Shown here: positions 24,262 to 31,852 of the stretch, piece by piece
Layout of the letters: every line of letters begins with the position of its first letter
Position numbering within the stretch: the first letter of the stretch is position 1
NCBI RefSeq assembly: GCF_014202425.1
Contig: NZ_JACHGT010000012.1
Coordinates: 248,131-288,009, forward strand
DNA: 39,879 bases
Reading direction: 5' to 3'
DNA from: Phytomonospora endophytica
GTDB taxonomy: Bacteria; Actinomycetota; Actinomycetes; Mycobacteriales; Micromonosporaceae
Position numbers and translations under genes: made by a program
Notes under the pieces: generated by a model
Told to the model about the DNA's origin: nothing
What the model saw: the letters and a program-made list of their open reading frames with translations, nothing else
The model's database searches: none

Positions 24262-25428
24262 TCAGGAGTAGTCCTTCAGCGTGTACCCGTTCGCCACCTC
24301 GCGGAAGGTCTCGTCCAGCCCGAAGCCGTCGATCTCCTCGCCGTTGCGCTGCGCCTCGACGCGCGCCTTGTTCGTCAGCGCCAGACCCTGGTTGACCCCG
24401 ACCCACTCCGCGAGTTCCGCGTGGTAGGCGTCGAAGGCGATCTCGTGGTCGCCGTCGGCGGCCTTCAGTTCGCCCGCCAGCACGTAGGCCCCCACCATCG
24501 CCAGGCTGGTGCCCTGTCCCGACAGCGGCGAACCGCAGTGCGCGGCGTCCCCAACGAGCGCGACACGGCCGACCGACCAGCGGTCGAGGTGGATCTGCGC
24601 CATCGAGTCGAAGTGGAACTCGTCGGTCTCCCACATGTGCTTGAGCAGCTCGGGCAGCACCCACGCGCCACCGTCCAGCCGCTCGGCGAGCAGTTCCTTC
24701 TGCGCCTTGACATCCCGGTAGTCGTAGTCGATCGGCTCGGCCGACTCGAAACCGAAGTACGCGCGGCACTCGGTGTTGTCGCGGACCGCCATGACCCCGC
24801 CGCCCCAGGAGTCGCCCGGGATCTGGTGGAAGGTCTGCCAGTGGTCGAGTCCCAGGAAGTTCGGCACGGTCCACACGCCCATGTAGGTGCCCAGGTGGGT
24901 GATGAAGTCCTGCTCGCCGCCCATGACCAGCCGGCGGGTGTTGGAGTGCAGTCCGTCGGCGCCGACCACCAGGTCGAACCGCCGCTCGGGCCGGTTCTTG
25001 AACTCGACGGTCACGCCGTCGCCGTCCTGCCGGATCTCGGTGATCGAGTCCTCGAAGAGGTACTCGACGTCGTCGCCGGCCACGTCGGCCATGATCAGCG
25101 CGAGATCCTCGCGGAGGATCTCGACGTCGGGACCGCCGATGTCGCCACCGGTGAGGGTCGACTCGGTGGAGCGGTAGACCTCGTTGCCCTCACTGTCCAC
25201 CATGGACATTCCGTGCGACACGATCCGCTTCGCGCGCAGCTCCTCGACGATGCCCATGCGCTCGGCGACCTCCATCGCCGCGCCCCGCACGTCGATGGCC
25301 TGACCGCCCTTGCGCAGTTCCGGGGTCAGTTCGACGATCGCGACCTCGAAGCCGTAACGCTTCAGCCAGTACGCCAGGGCGGTGCCCGCGACGCTTCCAC
25401 CGGAGATGAGGACGGAGGTGTTCTTCAT
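24262..25428 (-). CDS. FAD-dependent monooxygenase (aromatic hydroxylase family)
   Basis: 388 residues of the PHBH fold. FAD-binding GGSVAG (10-15) with Glu33 for the ribose, the DG motif LVVGADGLHSNTRR and the second FAD motif VGDAAHCGSPLSGQG (from ~292). These enzymes use NAD(P)H and O2 to hydroxylate aromatic or polyketide substrates, or inactivate drugs as TetX does. The ATG at 25428 has AGGAG upstream. A MarR gene lies 102 bases upstream on the same strand. The substrate is not predictable from sequence. Confidence 0.88.
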   Translation of the reverse strand: MKNTSVLISGGSVAGTALAYWLKRYGFEVAIVELTPELRKGGQAIDVRGAAMEVAERMGIVEELRAKRIVSHGMSMVDSEGNEVYRSTESTLTGGDIGGPDVEILREDLALIMADVAGDDVEYLFEDSITEIRQDGDGVTVEFKNRPERRFDLVVGADGLHSNTRRLVMGGEQDFITHLGTYMGVWTVPNFLGLDHWQTFHQIPGDSWGGGVMAVRDNTECRAYFGFESAEPIDYDYRDVKAQKELLAERLDGGAWVLPELLKHMWETDEFHFDSMAQIHLDRWSVGRVALVGDAAHCGSPLSGQGTSLAMVGAYVLAGELKAADGDHEIAFDAYHAELAEWVGVNQGLALTNKARVEAQRNGEEIDGFGLDETFREVANGYTLKDYS

Positions 25429-25530
25429 GGTGTGCTCCTGCTCGGTTCGTTGTCCCTGTGACGAGACCGAGCTTGCGGGCGGGTGCTTACCAGCCGCTGA
25501 CCATCGGCGCACGCGCGCTGACCCCGCAGG

Positions 25531-26043
25531 TCAGTGCGGGGCGGACCCGTCGGCGAAGTGCCGCATGAGGATGCGCATGGCCTCGTCGACCTTGCCGCGC
25601 TCCTCGTCGTCGAGGCGGGCCGTCAGCGCCCCGACCGCCCCGGCCACGGCCGTGAGGGCCGCGTCGATGGCCGCCACGCCCTCCGGGGTGAGCACGACGC
25701 CGAAGCTGCGCCGGTCGTCGGGCGACGGCACACGCGTGAGGTAGCCGAGGGCTTCGAGCCGGTCGATGCGCTTGGTCATGCCCGCGCGCGAGGTCATCAG
25801 CTCGTCCGACAACCGCGACGGCGTGATGCCCTGCCCCGGCCCGCGACGACGCAGGGTCGCCATGACGTCGAACTCGGCCTGCTTGATGCCCTGCGACTCC
25901 AGCGCGCCCTCGCCGAGGGGGTTGAAGACCCGGTAGAGCAGGTGCGTCATCCGCATGACCGCGCCCATCCCGGCCCGGTCGAGATCCAGATCGGGGCGCT
26001 CGCGACCCCACTGGGCGAGGATGCGGTCGACGAGATCGGTCAT
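25531..26043 (-). CDS. MarR-family transcriptional regulator
   Basis: 170 residues with the full MarR fold: KQAEFDVMATLRRRGPGQGI, ITPSRLSDELMTSRAGMTKR recognition helix and the wing RVPSPDDRRSFGVVLT. It lies directly upstream of an FAD monooxygenase on the same strand and divergent from a serine hydrolase. Regulators of this type commonly sense the phenolic substrate of a linked monooxygenase; that is inference. The 134-base divergent gap contains a perfect 10-base inverted repeat, a plausible operator. Confidence 0.88.
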   Translation of the reverse strand: MTDLVDRILAQWGRERPDLDLDRAGMGAVMRMTHLLYRVFNPLGEGALESQGIKQAEFDVMATLRRRGPGQGITPSRLSDELMTSRAGMTKRIDRLEALGYLTRVPSPDDRRSFGVVLTPEGVAAIDAALTAVAGAVGALTARLDDEERGKVDEAMRILMRHFADGSAPH

Positions 26044-26127
26044 GGAGGCAGTCTATGGGGTGCGAAAACGCCCTCCGGGTGTTCCGGAGTCCGCTTTTTC
26101 CCGGGGGCGCCACCGTGTCAGGAGACG

Positions 26128-26154
26128 TGTCAGCGCCGGAACAGGGCGCTGACA
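26128..26154. promoter_or_regulatory. Inverted repeat TGTCAGCGCC-N7-GGCGCTGACA
   Basis: Perfect 10-base arms with a 7-base spacer, 24 bases before the serine-hydrolase start and 85 bases from the MarR start. An additional TGTCAGG half-site lies at 26116-26122. Probable operator for the adjacent MarR protein. Confidence 0.6.
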
Positions 26155-26177
26155 GGAGGCCGCTCAAAACTGGCGAC

Positions 26178-27323
26178 ATGACTCAGGACAGCAACACCAC
26201 TCAGATCCCCGCCCCTTCCCACGACCGCCCGGAACTGCGAAAGACCCTCCAGGACATCGCCGACCCCGAGTCGGGCTTCGTCGGAGTCACCTTGCGCGTC
26301 ACCGACGAGAACGGCGAATGGGCCGGTGCCGCCGGTACCGCCGAGCGCGGCGGGCTCACCCCGCCCCCGATCGACGGTCACTTCCGGATCGGCAGCAACA
26401 CCAAGACCTTCACGGCGACCGTTGTGCTCCAGCTGGTCGGTGAAGGCAGGATCGGCCTCGACACCCCCATCGCCGACTATCTTCCCGAGTTCGGTTTCGA
26501 CGAGCGAATCACCGTCCGCATGGTCCTGCAGCACACCAGCGGCATCTTCAACTTCACCGGCGAGGTCTTCGAAGACGGTTCGGTCGTCCCCGGCATCGTC
26601 TGGAGCGGTGCGGAATGGGTCAACGACCGCTTCCGGACCTACACCCCCGAGGAGCTCGTGCGCCTGGCGGTGTCGAAGCCGGTCCGTTTCGAGCCGGGCG
26701 CCGACTGGAGCTACGCCAACACCAACTACGTCATCGCCCGCCTGATCGTCGAGAAGGTCACCGGCCGTTCCCTCACCGAGGAGATGGACCGGTTGATCTT
26801 CCAGCCGCTCGGCCTGACCGGCACCAGCTCGCCCGAGACCTCGACCGAGGTCCCGGAACCGCACGCCCACGCCTACTACCGCTACACCGAGGAGGGCGAG
26901 GAGAAGATCGTCGACGTCACCAGCCAGAACCCTTCGTGGATCTCGACCGGCGGCGACATGATCGGCACCACGAAGGATCTCCAGACCTTCATCATCGCGC
27001 TGGTCAGCGGTGATCTGCTGACGCCGGAACTGCGCGAGGAGATGTTCACCCCGGAGGCCAAGGTCGGCTATGGGCTGGGCGTGTTCGTCCAGGAGATCGC
27101 GGGCGTCAAGCTCATCACCCACAACGGCGGCATCTCCGGCCACGCCGGGCTGATGTTCGCCACCCCCGACGGGACGAAGACGCTCACCGCCTCGCTGAAC
27201 TACGTCGACGACCCCGACCTGTCGATGGCCACGGCCTTCCAGGGCGCGGTGGGCTCGCTGCTCACCCAGGTCTTCGGCGGCGGTGAGGCGCAGGAGGAGA
27301 AGGCGGCGGAAGACGCCGGCTGA
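26178..27323 (+). CDS. Serine hydrolase of the class C beta-lactamase / DD-peptidase family
   Basis: 381 residues with the complete S12 active site: SNTK (Ser73-Lys76), YAN (Tyr179-Asn181) and HNG (His315-Gly317). The segment HTSGIFNFTGEV is typical of EstB/R61-like members. There is no signal peptide, so unlike true DD-peptidases and beta-lactamases it appears cytoplasmic and is more likely an esterase or amidase. The Shine-Dalgarno sequence is weak: the nearest AGGAGG is ~19 bases upstream. A MarR-linked inverted repeat precedes it, and a hairpin terminator follows. Confidence 0.88.
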   Translation: MTQDSNTTQIPAPSHDRPELRKTLQDIADPESGFVGVTLRVTDENGEWAGAAGTAERGGLTPPPIDGHFRIGSNTKTFTATVVLQLVGEGRIGLDTPIADYLPEFGFDERITVRMVLQHTSGIFNFTGEVFEDGSVVPGIVWSGAEWVNDRFRTYTPEELVRLAVSKPVRFEPGADWSYANTNYVIARLIVEKVTGRSLTEEMDRLIFQPLGLTGTSSPETSTEVPEPHAHAYYRYTEEGEEKIVDVTSQNPSWISTGGDMIGTTKDLQTFIIALVSGDLLTPELREEMFTPEAKVGYGLGVFVQEIAGVKLITHNGGISGHAGLMFATPDGTKTLTASLNYVDDPDLSMATAFQGAVGSLLTQVFGGGEAQEEKAAEDAG

Positions 27324-27345
27324 CGCGTCGACGTCGAGTAGTACC

Positions 27346-27391
27346 GCGGACCGGCCGCGCCAGACCTTCGGGTCGGCGCGGCCGGTCCGCG
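27346..27391 (+). terminator. Long UUCG-capped hairpin terminator
   Basis: A 16-base perfect outer stem (27346-27361 with 27376-27391), one A/G mismatch, a GACC/GGTC inner stem and a TTCG tetraloop. It begins 22 bases after the hydrolase stop. No T-run. A decayed partial copy sharing CAGACCTTCG lies at ~27430-27463. The rest of 27324-27640 contains no gene, only this hairpin pair and the operator described below. Confidence 0.75.
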
Positions 27392-27554
27392 TTGTGGGGC
27401 GGGACGGACGGCCCGGACGACAGGCTCGCGCCGCCGCATCAGACCTTCGATCGACGCGGCCGGTCAGCCAGAACCGCCCGCGTCGGCCGCGAGCTGCCGT
27501 CGCGCGCCACCAGACGCCACCGAAGCGTGTCCCCGCCGCGGCCCCGGATGCCCC

Positions 27555-27598
27555 ACACAGATAATTTCCTCGTAGATAGTCAATCTGTGTACTATCTA
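27555..27598. promoter_or_regulatory. Interleaved inverted repeats upstream of the amidohydrolase
   Basis: ACACAGAT (27555-27562) pairs with ATCTGTGT (27583-27590), and TAGATAGT (27573-27580) pairs with ACTATCTA (27591-27598). All arms are perfect, in an AT-rich island 43-86 bases before the start codon. It is a likely operator for a distant regulator; no regulator gene is adjacent. Confidence 0.6.
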
Positions 27599-27640
27599 CT
27601 CGTGCACCACCCCCTTCCGCGCCCCCAAGGAGCCCACCCC

Positions 27641-28720
27641 ATGCGCACCCTCATCTCCGGCGTCCGCCTCTTCGACGGCGAGCGCGTGGTCCCCACCGCC
27701 GACGTGCTCGTCGAGGACGGCGTCATCGCGGCCCCGTCGGCCGGGGACGCCGACATCGTGATCCCCGGCGAAGGCCGCACCCTCCTGCCCGGCCTCATCG
27801 ACTCGCACGTGCACGTCTTCGACGGCGACCTCTCGCGCGCCCTGCGCCACGGCGTCACCACCGAACTCGACATGTTCTGCCTGCCCGCGAACCTGGCGCG
27901 GCAGCGCCGGGTCGCCGCCGCCCGCGACGACGTCGCCGACCTGCGCAGCTCCGGCACCCTCGCCACCGCGCCCGGTGGGCACCCCGCACAGCTGATCAAC
28001 CCGGAGCTCGCCGACGTCCTCGGCGACGCGGTCGGCGAGTTCGACACCGTGGCGTCGGTGGACGACGTGGCGGGTTTCGTCGCCGCGCGGGTCGCCGAGG
28101 GCGCCGACTACCTCAAGGTGGTGGTGGAGCGGGGTTCCGGGCAGGCCGCTCTCGCACCCGAGGTCATCGCCGCACTGGTGTCGGCCGGTCACGAGGCCGG
28201 TTTGACGGCGATCGCGCACGCCTTGAGCGCCGAGGAGCTGCGGATCGCGCTGGACGCCGGGGTCGACGGGATCGCGCACGTCTTCTACGACGTGCCGCCG
28301 GGGCCGGACCTGACCCTGTTGATCGCACGGATCCTGGCGCGGGAGGTGTTCTTCGTGTCGACGCTGGCCTACATCGAGAAGATCGCGCCGGACCGTTCGG
28401 CCGACGCGGGCGCGGCCGCCGGCGCACTGCACCGGGCGGGCGTGCCGCTACTGGCCGGGACCGACGCGAACCTGTGGGCGCCGACGCACGGCGACGCCAT
28501 GCACCGCGAGCTGGAACTGCTCGTCGCGGCGGGCCTGAGCCCGACGGCGGCACTGGCGTCGGCGACGAGCGCCCCCGCGCGGGTGTTCGGCCTGGCCGAC
28601 CGGGGCCGCGTGGCACCGGGCCTGCGAGCGGATCTGCTGCTGGTCGAAGGCGACGCGACGGCCGACATCACGGCGACGACGTCGATCGCGGGGGTGTGGC
28701 GGCGAGGCGTACGCCTGTGA
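27641..28720 (+). CDS. Amidohydrolase-superfamily metal-dependent hydrolase
   Basis: 359 residues: a small N-terminal beta-sandwich (RTLISGVRLFDGERVVPTAD), then the TIM barrel with HVH (His56, His58), Lys159 (the position of the carboxylated lysine in binuclear members), His193, His213 and Asp275 in LAGTDAN. The C-terminal GRVAPGLRADLLLVEGD completes the sandwich. This matches the imidazolonepropionase/prolidase-like branch with a carboxylated lysine. The reaction is hydrolysis of a cyclic amide, ester or dipeptide; the substrate is unknown. AAGGAG lies nine bases before the ATG. Confidence 0.87.
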   Translation: MRTLISGVRLFDGERVVPTADVLVEDGVIAAPSAGDADIVIPGEGRTLLPGLIDSHVHVFDGDLSRALRHGVTTELDMFCLPANLARQRRVAAARDDVADLRSSGTLATAPGGHPAQLINPELADVLGDAVGEFDTVASVDDVAGFVAARVAEGADYLKVVVERGSGQAALAPEVIAALVSAGHEAGLTAIAHALSAEELRIALDAGVDGIAHVFYDVPPGPDLTLLIARILAREVFFVSTLAYIEKIAPDRSADAGAAAGALHRAGVPLLAGTDANLWAPTHGDAMHRELELLVAAGLSPTAALASATSAPARVFGLADRGRVAPGLRADLLLVEGDATADITATTSIAGVWRRGVRL

Positions 28721-28725
28721 CCTTG

Positions 28726-28777
28726 ATAGGTCGGGCCTAAGTTTACTATTGACATATCTTTAGGTCCGACCTATTTT
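28726..28777 (+). promoter_or_regulatory. mca promoter with two palindromic operators
   Basis: TTGACA (28749-28754), a 17-base spacer and TATTTT (28772-28777) form a near-consensus sigma-70 promoter. TAGGTCCGACCTA (28761-28773), a 13-base palindrome, sits between -35 and -10 and overlaps the latter. A second copy, TAGGTCGGGCCTA (28727-28739), lies just upstream. The two also form a 15-base inverted repeat (14 matches), which could fold as an attenuating hairpin followed by T residues. Confidence 0.75.
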
Positions 28778-28809
28778 TGGGTTCGTTCTACTCGAAGATG
28801 GGAGCCCTC

Positions 28810-29661
28810 ATGCCCCTCCGCCTCATGACCGTCCACGCCCACCCCGACGACGAGTCGAGCAAAGGCGCGGCGACGCTCGCGAAGTACGCCGCCGAGGGCG
28901 CCGACGTCCTGGTCGTCACCTGCACCGGCGGCGAGCGCGGGGACGTCCTCAATCCGGCGATGGACCGGCCGGGTGTCCGCGCGGATCTCGCCGCGGTCCG
29001 CCGGGCCGAGATGGAGACGGCCCGGCGGATCCTCGGGGTGCGGCAGCATTTCCTGGGCTTCGTCGACTCCGGGCTGCCCGGTCCGGGCGAGGCCTTGCCC
29101 GAGGGCTGCTTCGCCGAGGTCGCGCTGGAGACGGCCACCGAACGGCTCGTGGCCGAGATCCGCGCGTTCCGGCCACACGTCGTGATCACCTACGACGAGA
29201 CCGGCGGCTACCCGCATCCCGATCACATCCGCACCCATGAGGTGACCGCCGCGGCCTTCGACGCCGCCGCCGACCCGGGCAGATTCCCCGGCGCGGGCGA
29301 ACCGTGGCGGTCGGCCAAGCTCTACTTCCACGGCGCCCTCTCGAAGGCCTGGTTCGAAGCGCTGCACGACGGCATGACCGAGCGCGGCATCACGTCACCG
29401 ATGGGCGCGGTCCTCGCGGAGTTCCCGGCCGGGCTCCCCACGCCGGAGTTCACCGCCCGCGTGTCCTGCGCGGACTACTTCCCGGTCCGTGACCGCGCCC
29501 TCCTCGCCCACGCCACCCAGATCGACCCGAACGCGGGCTTCATGCTGCACGACCGCGACGTCGAACGCGCCGTCTGGCCGACCGAGGACTACCACCTGGC
29601 CCGGACGCACGTCGAGGTCTCGCCGCCCGAGGACGACCTGTTCGCGGGGCTTCGCCCCTGA
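28810..29661 (+). CDS. mca: Mycothiol S-conjugate amidase
   Basis: 283 residues of the PIG-L/LmbE zinc hydrolase family. Metal ligands lie in HPDDE (His11, Asp14) and YPHPDH (His136-His139), with RTHE following. SSKGAAT after HPDDE and GGYPHPDHIRTH are typical of Mca rather than the deacetylase MshB. Mca cleaves mycothiol S-conjugates into a mercapturic acid and GlcN-Ins, detoxifying electrophiles and antibiotics. The ATG at 28810 is chosen because GGGAG precedes it and the family N-terminus begins there; an ATG at 28798 is possible. It has its own strong promoter with operator sites. Confidence 0.92.
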   Translation: MPLRLMTVHAHPDDESSKGAATLAKYAAEGADVLVVTCTGGERGDVLNPAMDRPGVRADLAAVRRAEMETARRILGVRQHFLGFVDSGLPGPGEALPEGCFAEVALETATERLVAEIRAFRPHVVITYDETGGYPHPDHIRTHEVTAAAFDAAADPGRFPGAGEPWRSAKLYFHGALSKAWFEALHDGMTERGITSPMGAVLAEFPAGLPTPEFTARVSCADYFPVRDRALLAHATQIDPNAGFMLHDRDVERAVWPTEDYHLARTHVEVSPPEDDLFAGLRP

Positions 29662-29752
29662 GCCCGCGGTCGTCGGCCACGAAAGGGCCGCACTCCACCT
29701 CCCTTCGCCCGCAGGCCATCCCCCGTTCACCGTCCCCGGCTTGACTGCGGTG

Positions 29753-31843
29753 ATGCCCGAGCAGCCCCCACCCTTCGGCGCCACCGGTCCGCCCCCGGCC
29801 CCCGAGCGCGACCTGCGCCTCGACGTCCAGGGCCTGCGCGCGCTGGCCGTCGGGCTCGTCGTCGCCTCGCACGCCGGGATCGGCTTCCTCGGCGGGGGCT
29901 ACGTCGGCGTCGACGTCTTCTTCGTCATCTCGGGTTTCCTCATCACCGCCCTGCTCGTCCGGGAACTCTCGGCGGGCGGCGGCCTGTCCTTCCGGCGCTT
30001 CTACGCACGACGCGCCCTGCGGCTGCTCCCGGCGGCGATCCTCGTCATCGTGGCGACACTGGCCGGGGCGCGGCTCTTCCTGTCGAAGCTGCGTTTCGAG
30101 GAGTACGTGGGCGACGCCCTCGGCAGCCTCTTCTACGCCGAGAACATCCGGCTGGCCGCGACGGGCACCGACTATCTCGCCGAAGGCGCGCCGCCCTCAC
30201 CGTTCCAGCACTTCTGGTCGCTCGCCGTCGAAGAACAGTTCTATCTACTGTGGCCGGTCGTGCTGCTGCTCGGCTGGAAGGTGTTCGGGCTGCGGCGCAA
30301 GGGGCTCGCCGTCCTCCTCGCGGCCCTGTGCCTCGCCTCTTTCGGGCTGAGCGCGTCGACCACCTCGAACGACCCGTCGTGGGCCTACTTCGGGATCCAC
30401 ACGCGCTTGTGGGAGCTGGGTGCGGGTGCGCTGCTGGCGCTGTCGGCGGCCCGGCTCAAGCGGCTGCCAAGCGGTGTCGCGGCCGTCCTGGGCTGGGCCG
30501 GCATGGCCGCGATCGTCGTGTCGGCGGTCGCCTTCGACGACGCCACAAGCTATCCCGGTCATCTCGCGCTGCTGCCGACCGCCGGCGCGGCCCTGGTCTT
30601 GGCGGGCGGCTGTTCGCCGTCGCGCGGGGACGCGCGGCTCGTCCTCACGTTGAAGCCCGCGGTGTGGGTCGGTGGCGTCTCCTACGGCTGGTATCTGTGG
30701 CACTGGCCGCTCCTCGTCATCGGCCCGATGGCCCTCGGGATGCGCGTGAGCGTCCGGCTTTCCCTTGCCCTGGCGGCGATCGCGCTCCTCCTGGCCTGGG
30801 GAACCCTGCGACTGGTGGAGAACCCGCTGCGCTTCCACCGCGCGTTCCGGCGGCGGCCGTGGCGGGCGCTCGGCGTCGGCCTGGGCCTGTCGGCGAGCGC
30901 GACGGCGGTGATCCTGGTGGCCTCGGTGTTCCCGCCGGCGATCAGTTCGGGGGCGGCGGCTCCGGTGCTGGCGGAGGTGATCGCGGCGGCACCGGATCCG
31001 CAGGCGCGGCTGACGCGGATCCTGGCGGAGTCGGGTGGTGGGCTGCCGAGCAACCTGACTCCGGCGCTGACGGAGGTGAAGGGCGAGCGTTCGGCGATCT
31101 ACCGGGACGGCTGCCACGTCTCCTACGAGAGCGCGACGGTCGAGCGCTGCGTCTACGGTGACGTGTCGTCGAGCCGGACGGTGGTGCTGTTCGGTGATTC
31201 GCATGCCGCGCAATGGTTTCCGGCCTTGGAGCGGCTCGCGCTGGCCGGCGGCTGGAGGCTGGTGTCGCTGACGAAGGCGTCGTGCAAGGTGGCGACGGTG
31301 ACGATCATCCGGCGGGGCGCGGACTACGCCAGTTGCGACGAGTGGCGTTCCGCCGCGCTGGAGGTCATCGCGGAGTTGCGGCCGGCGCTGGTGGTCGCGT
31401 CGTCGTCCGACGCCGGTGATCCGGCTCGGGCCGGGAATCCCCTGGCGCTGTGGACTTCCGGCTACCGGGAGACCTTCGCCGCGCTCACCGCGACGGGTGC
31501 GGAGGTCGCGGTCCTGCTGGACACGGCCTGGCCGGACGGCGACGCGGTGGAGTGCGCGGCCCGGCATCCGCTGGACCTGGCGGCGTGCACGGCGAGCGTC
31601 CCCGCGTCGTTGCGGGATCCGGTGCGGCGTCAGGCGATCCGGGACGCGGCGGGACCGGCCGGGGTGACCGTCATCGACCCGGTGCCGTGGCTGTGCCGGG
31701 ACGGCGGCGAGTGCCCGGTGGTCGTCGGCGACACCTTCGTATACCGCGACGACAGCCACCTCGCCGAGGCCTACACGGCGGCGATCGCGCCGGTTCTCGG
31801 CGCGCGGATCACCACCGTGTGGCCCGAATCTGAAGCACCCTAA
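29753..31843 (+). CDS. OafA/YrhL-type acyltransferase with extracytoplasmic SGNH domain
   Basis: 696 residues. Residues ~20-400 form the acyltransferase-3 membrane domain: LDVQGLRALAVGLVVASHAG, FFVISGFLITALL, RRALRLLPAA, FWSLAVEEQFYLLWP and the WYLWHWPLL segment, with about ten to eleven helices. Residues ~470-696 are an SGNH esterase-like domain: FGDSHAAQW (Gly481-His484) and the catalytic Asp666-x-x-His669. Such proteins move acetyl or other acyl groups across the membrane onto cell-wall polymers, glycans or exported metabolites. The ATG at 29753 is the first plausible start after a Pro-rich leader; GTG 29750 is an alternative. Confidence 0.9.
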   Translation: MPEQPPPFGATGPPPAPERDLRLDVQGLRALAVGLVVASHAGIGFLGGGYVGVDVFFVISGFLITALLVRELSAGGGLSFRRFYARRALRLLPAAILVIVATLAGARLFLSKLRFEEYVGDALGSLFYAENIRLAATGTDYLAEGAPPSPFQHFWSLAVEEQFYLLWPVVLLLGWKVFGLRRKGLAVLLAALCLASFGLSASTTSNDPSWAYFGIHTRLWELGAGALLALSAARLKRLPSGVAAVLGWAGMAAIVVSAVAFDDATSYPGHLALLPTAGAALVLAGGCSPSRGDARLVLTLKPAVWVGGVSYGWYLWHWPLLVIGPMALGMRVSVRLSLALAAIALLLAWGTLRLVENPLRFHRAFRRRPWRALGVGLGLSASATAVILVASVFPPAISSGAAAPVLAEVIAAAPDPQARLTRILAESGGGLPSNLTPALTEVKGERSAIYRDGCHVSYESATVERCVYGDVSSSRTVVLFGDSHAAQWFPALERLALAGGWRLVSLTKASCKVATVTIIRRGADYASCDEWRSAALEVIAELRPALVVASSSDAGDPARAGNPLALWTSGYRETFAALTATGAEVAVLLDTAWPDGDAVECAARHPLDLAACTASVPASLRDPVRRQAIRDAAGPAGVTVIDPVPWLCRDGGECPVVVGDTFVYRDDSHLAEAYTAAIAPVLGARITTVWPESEAP

Positions 31844-31852
31844 GATTCGGGC

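Noticed and set aside
28760-28774. Possible IdeR/DtxR iron box at TTAGGTCCGACCTAT
   Set aside because: The half-sites resemble TTAGG...CCTAA but the spacer is 5 rather than 9 bases, and a second copy shows a different 13-base palindrome is the repeated unit.
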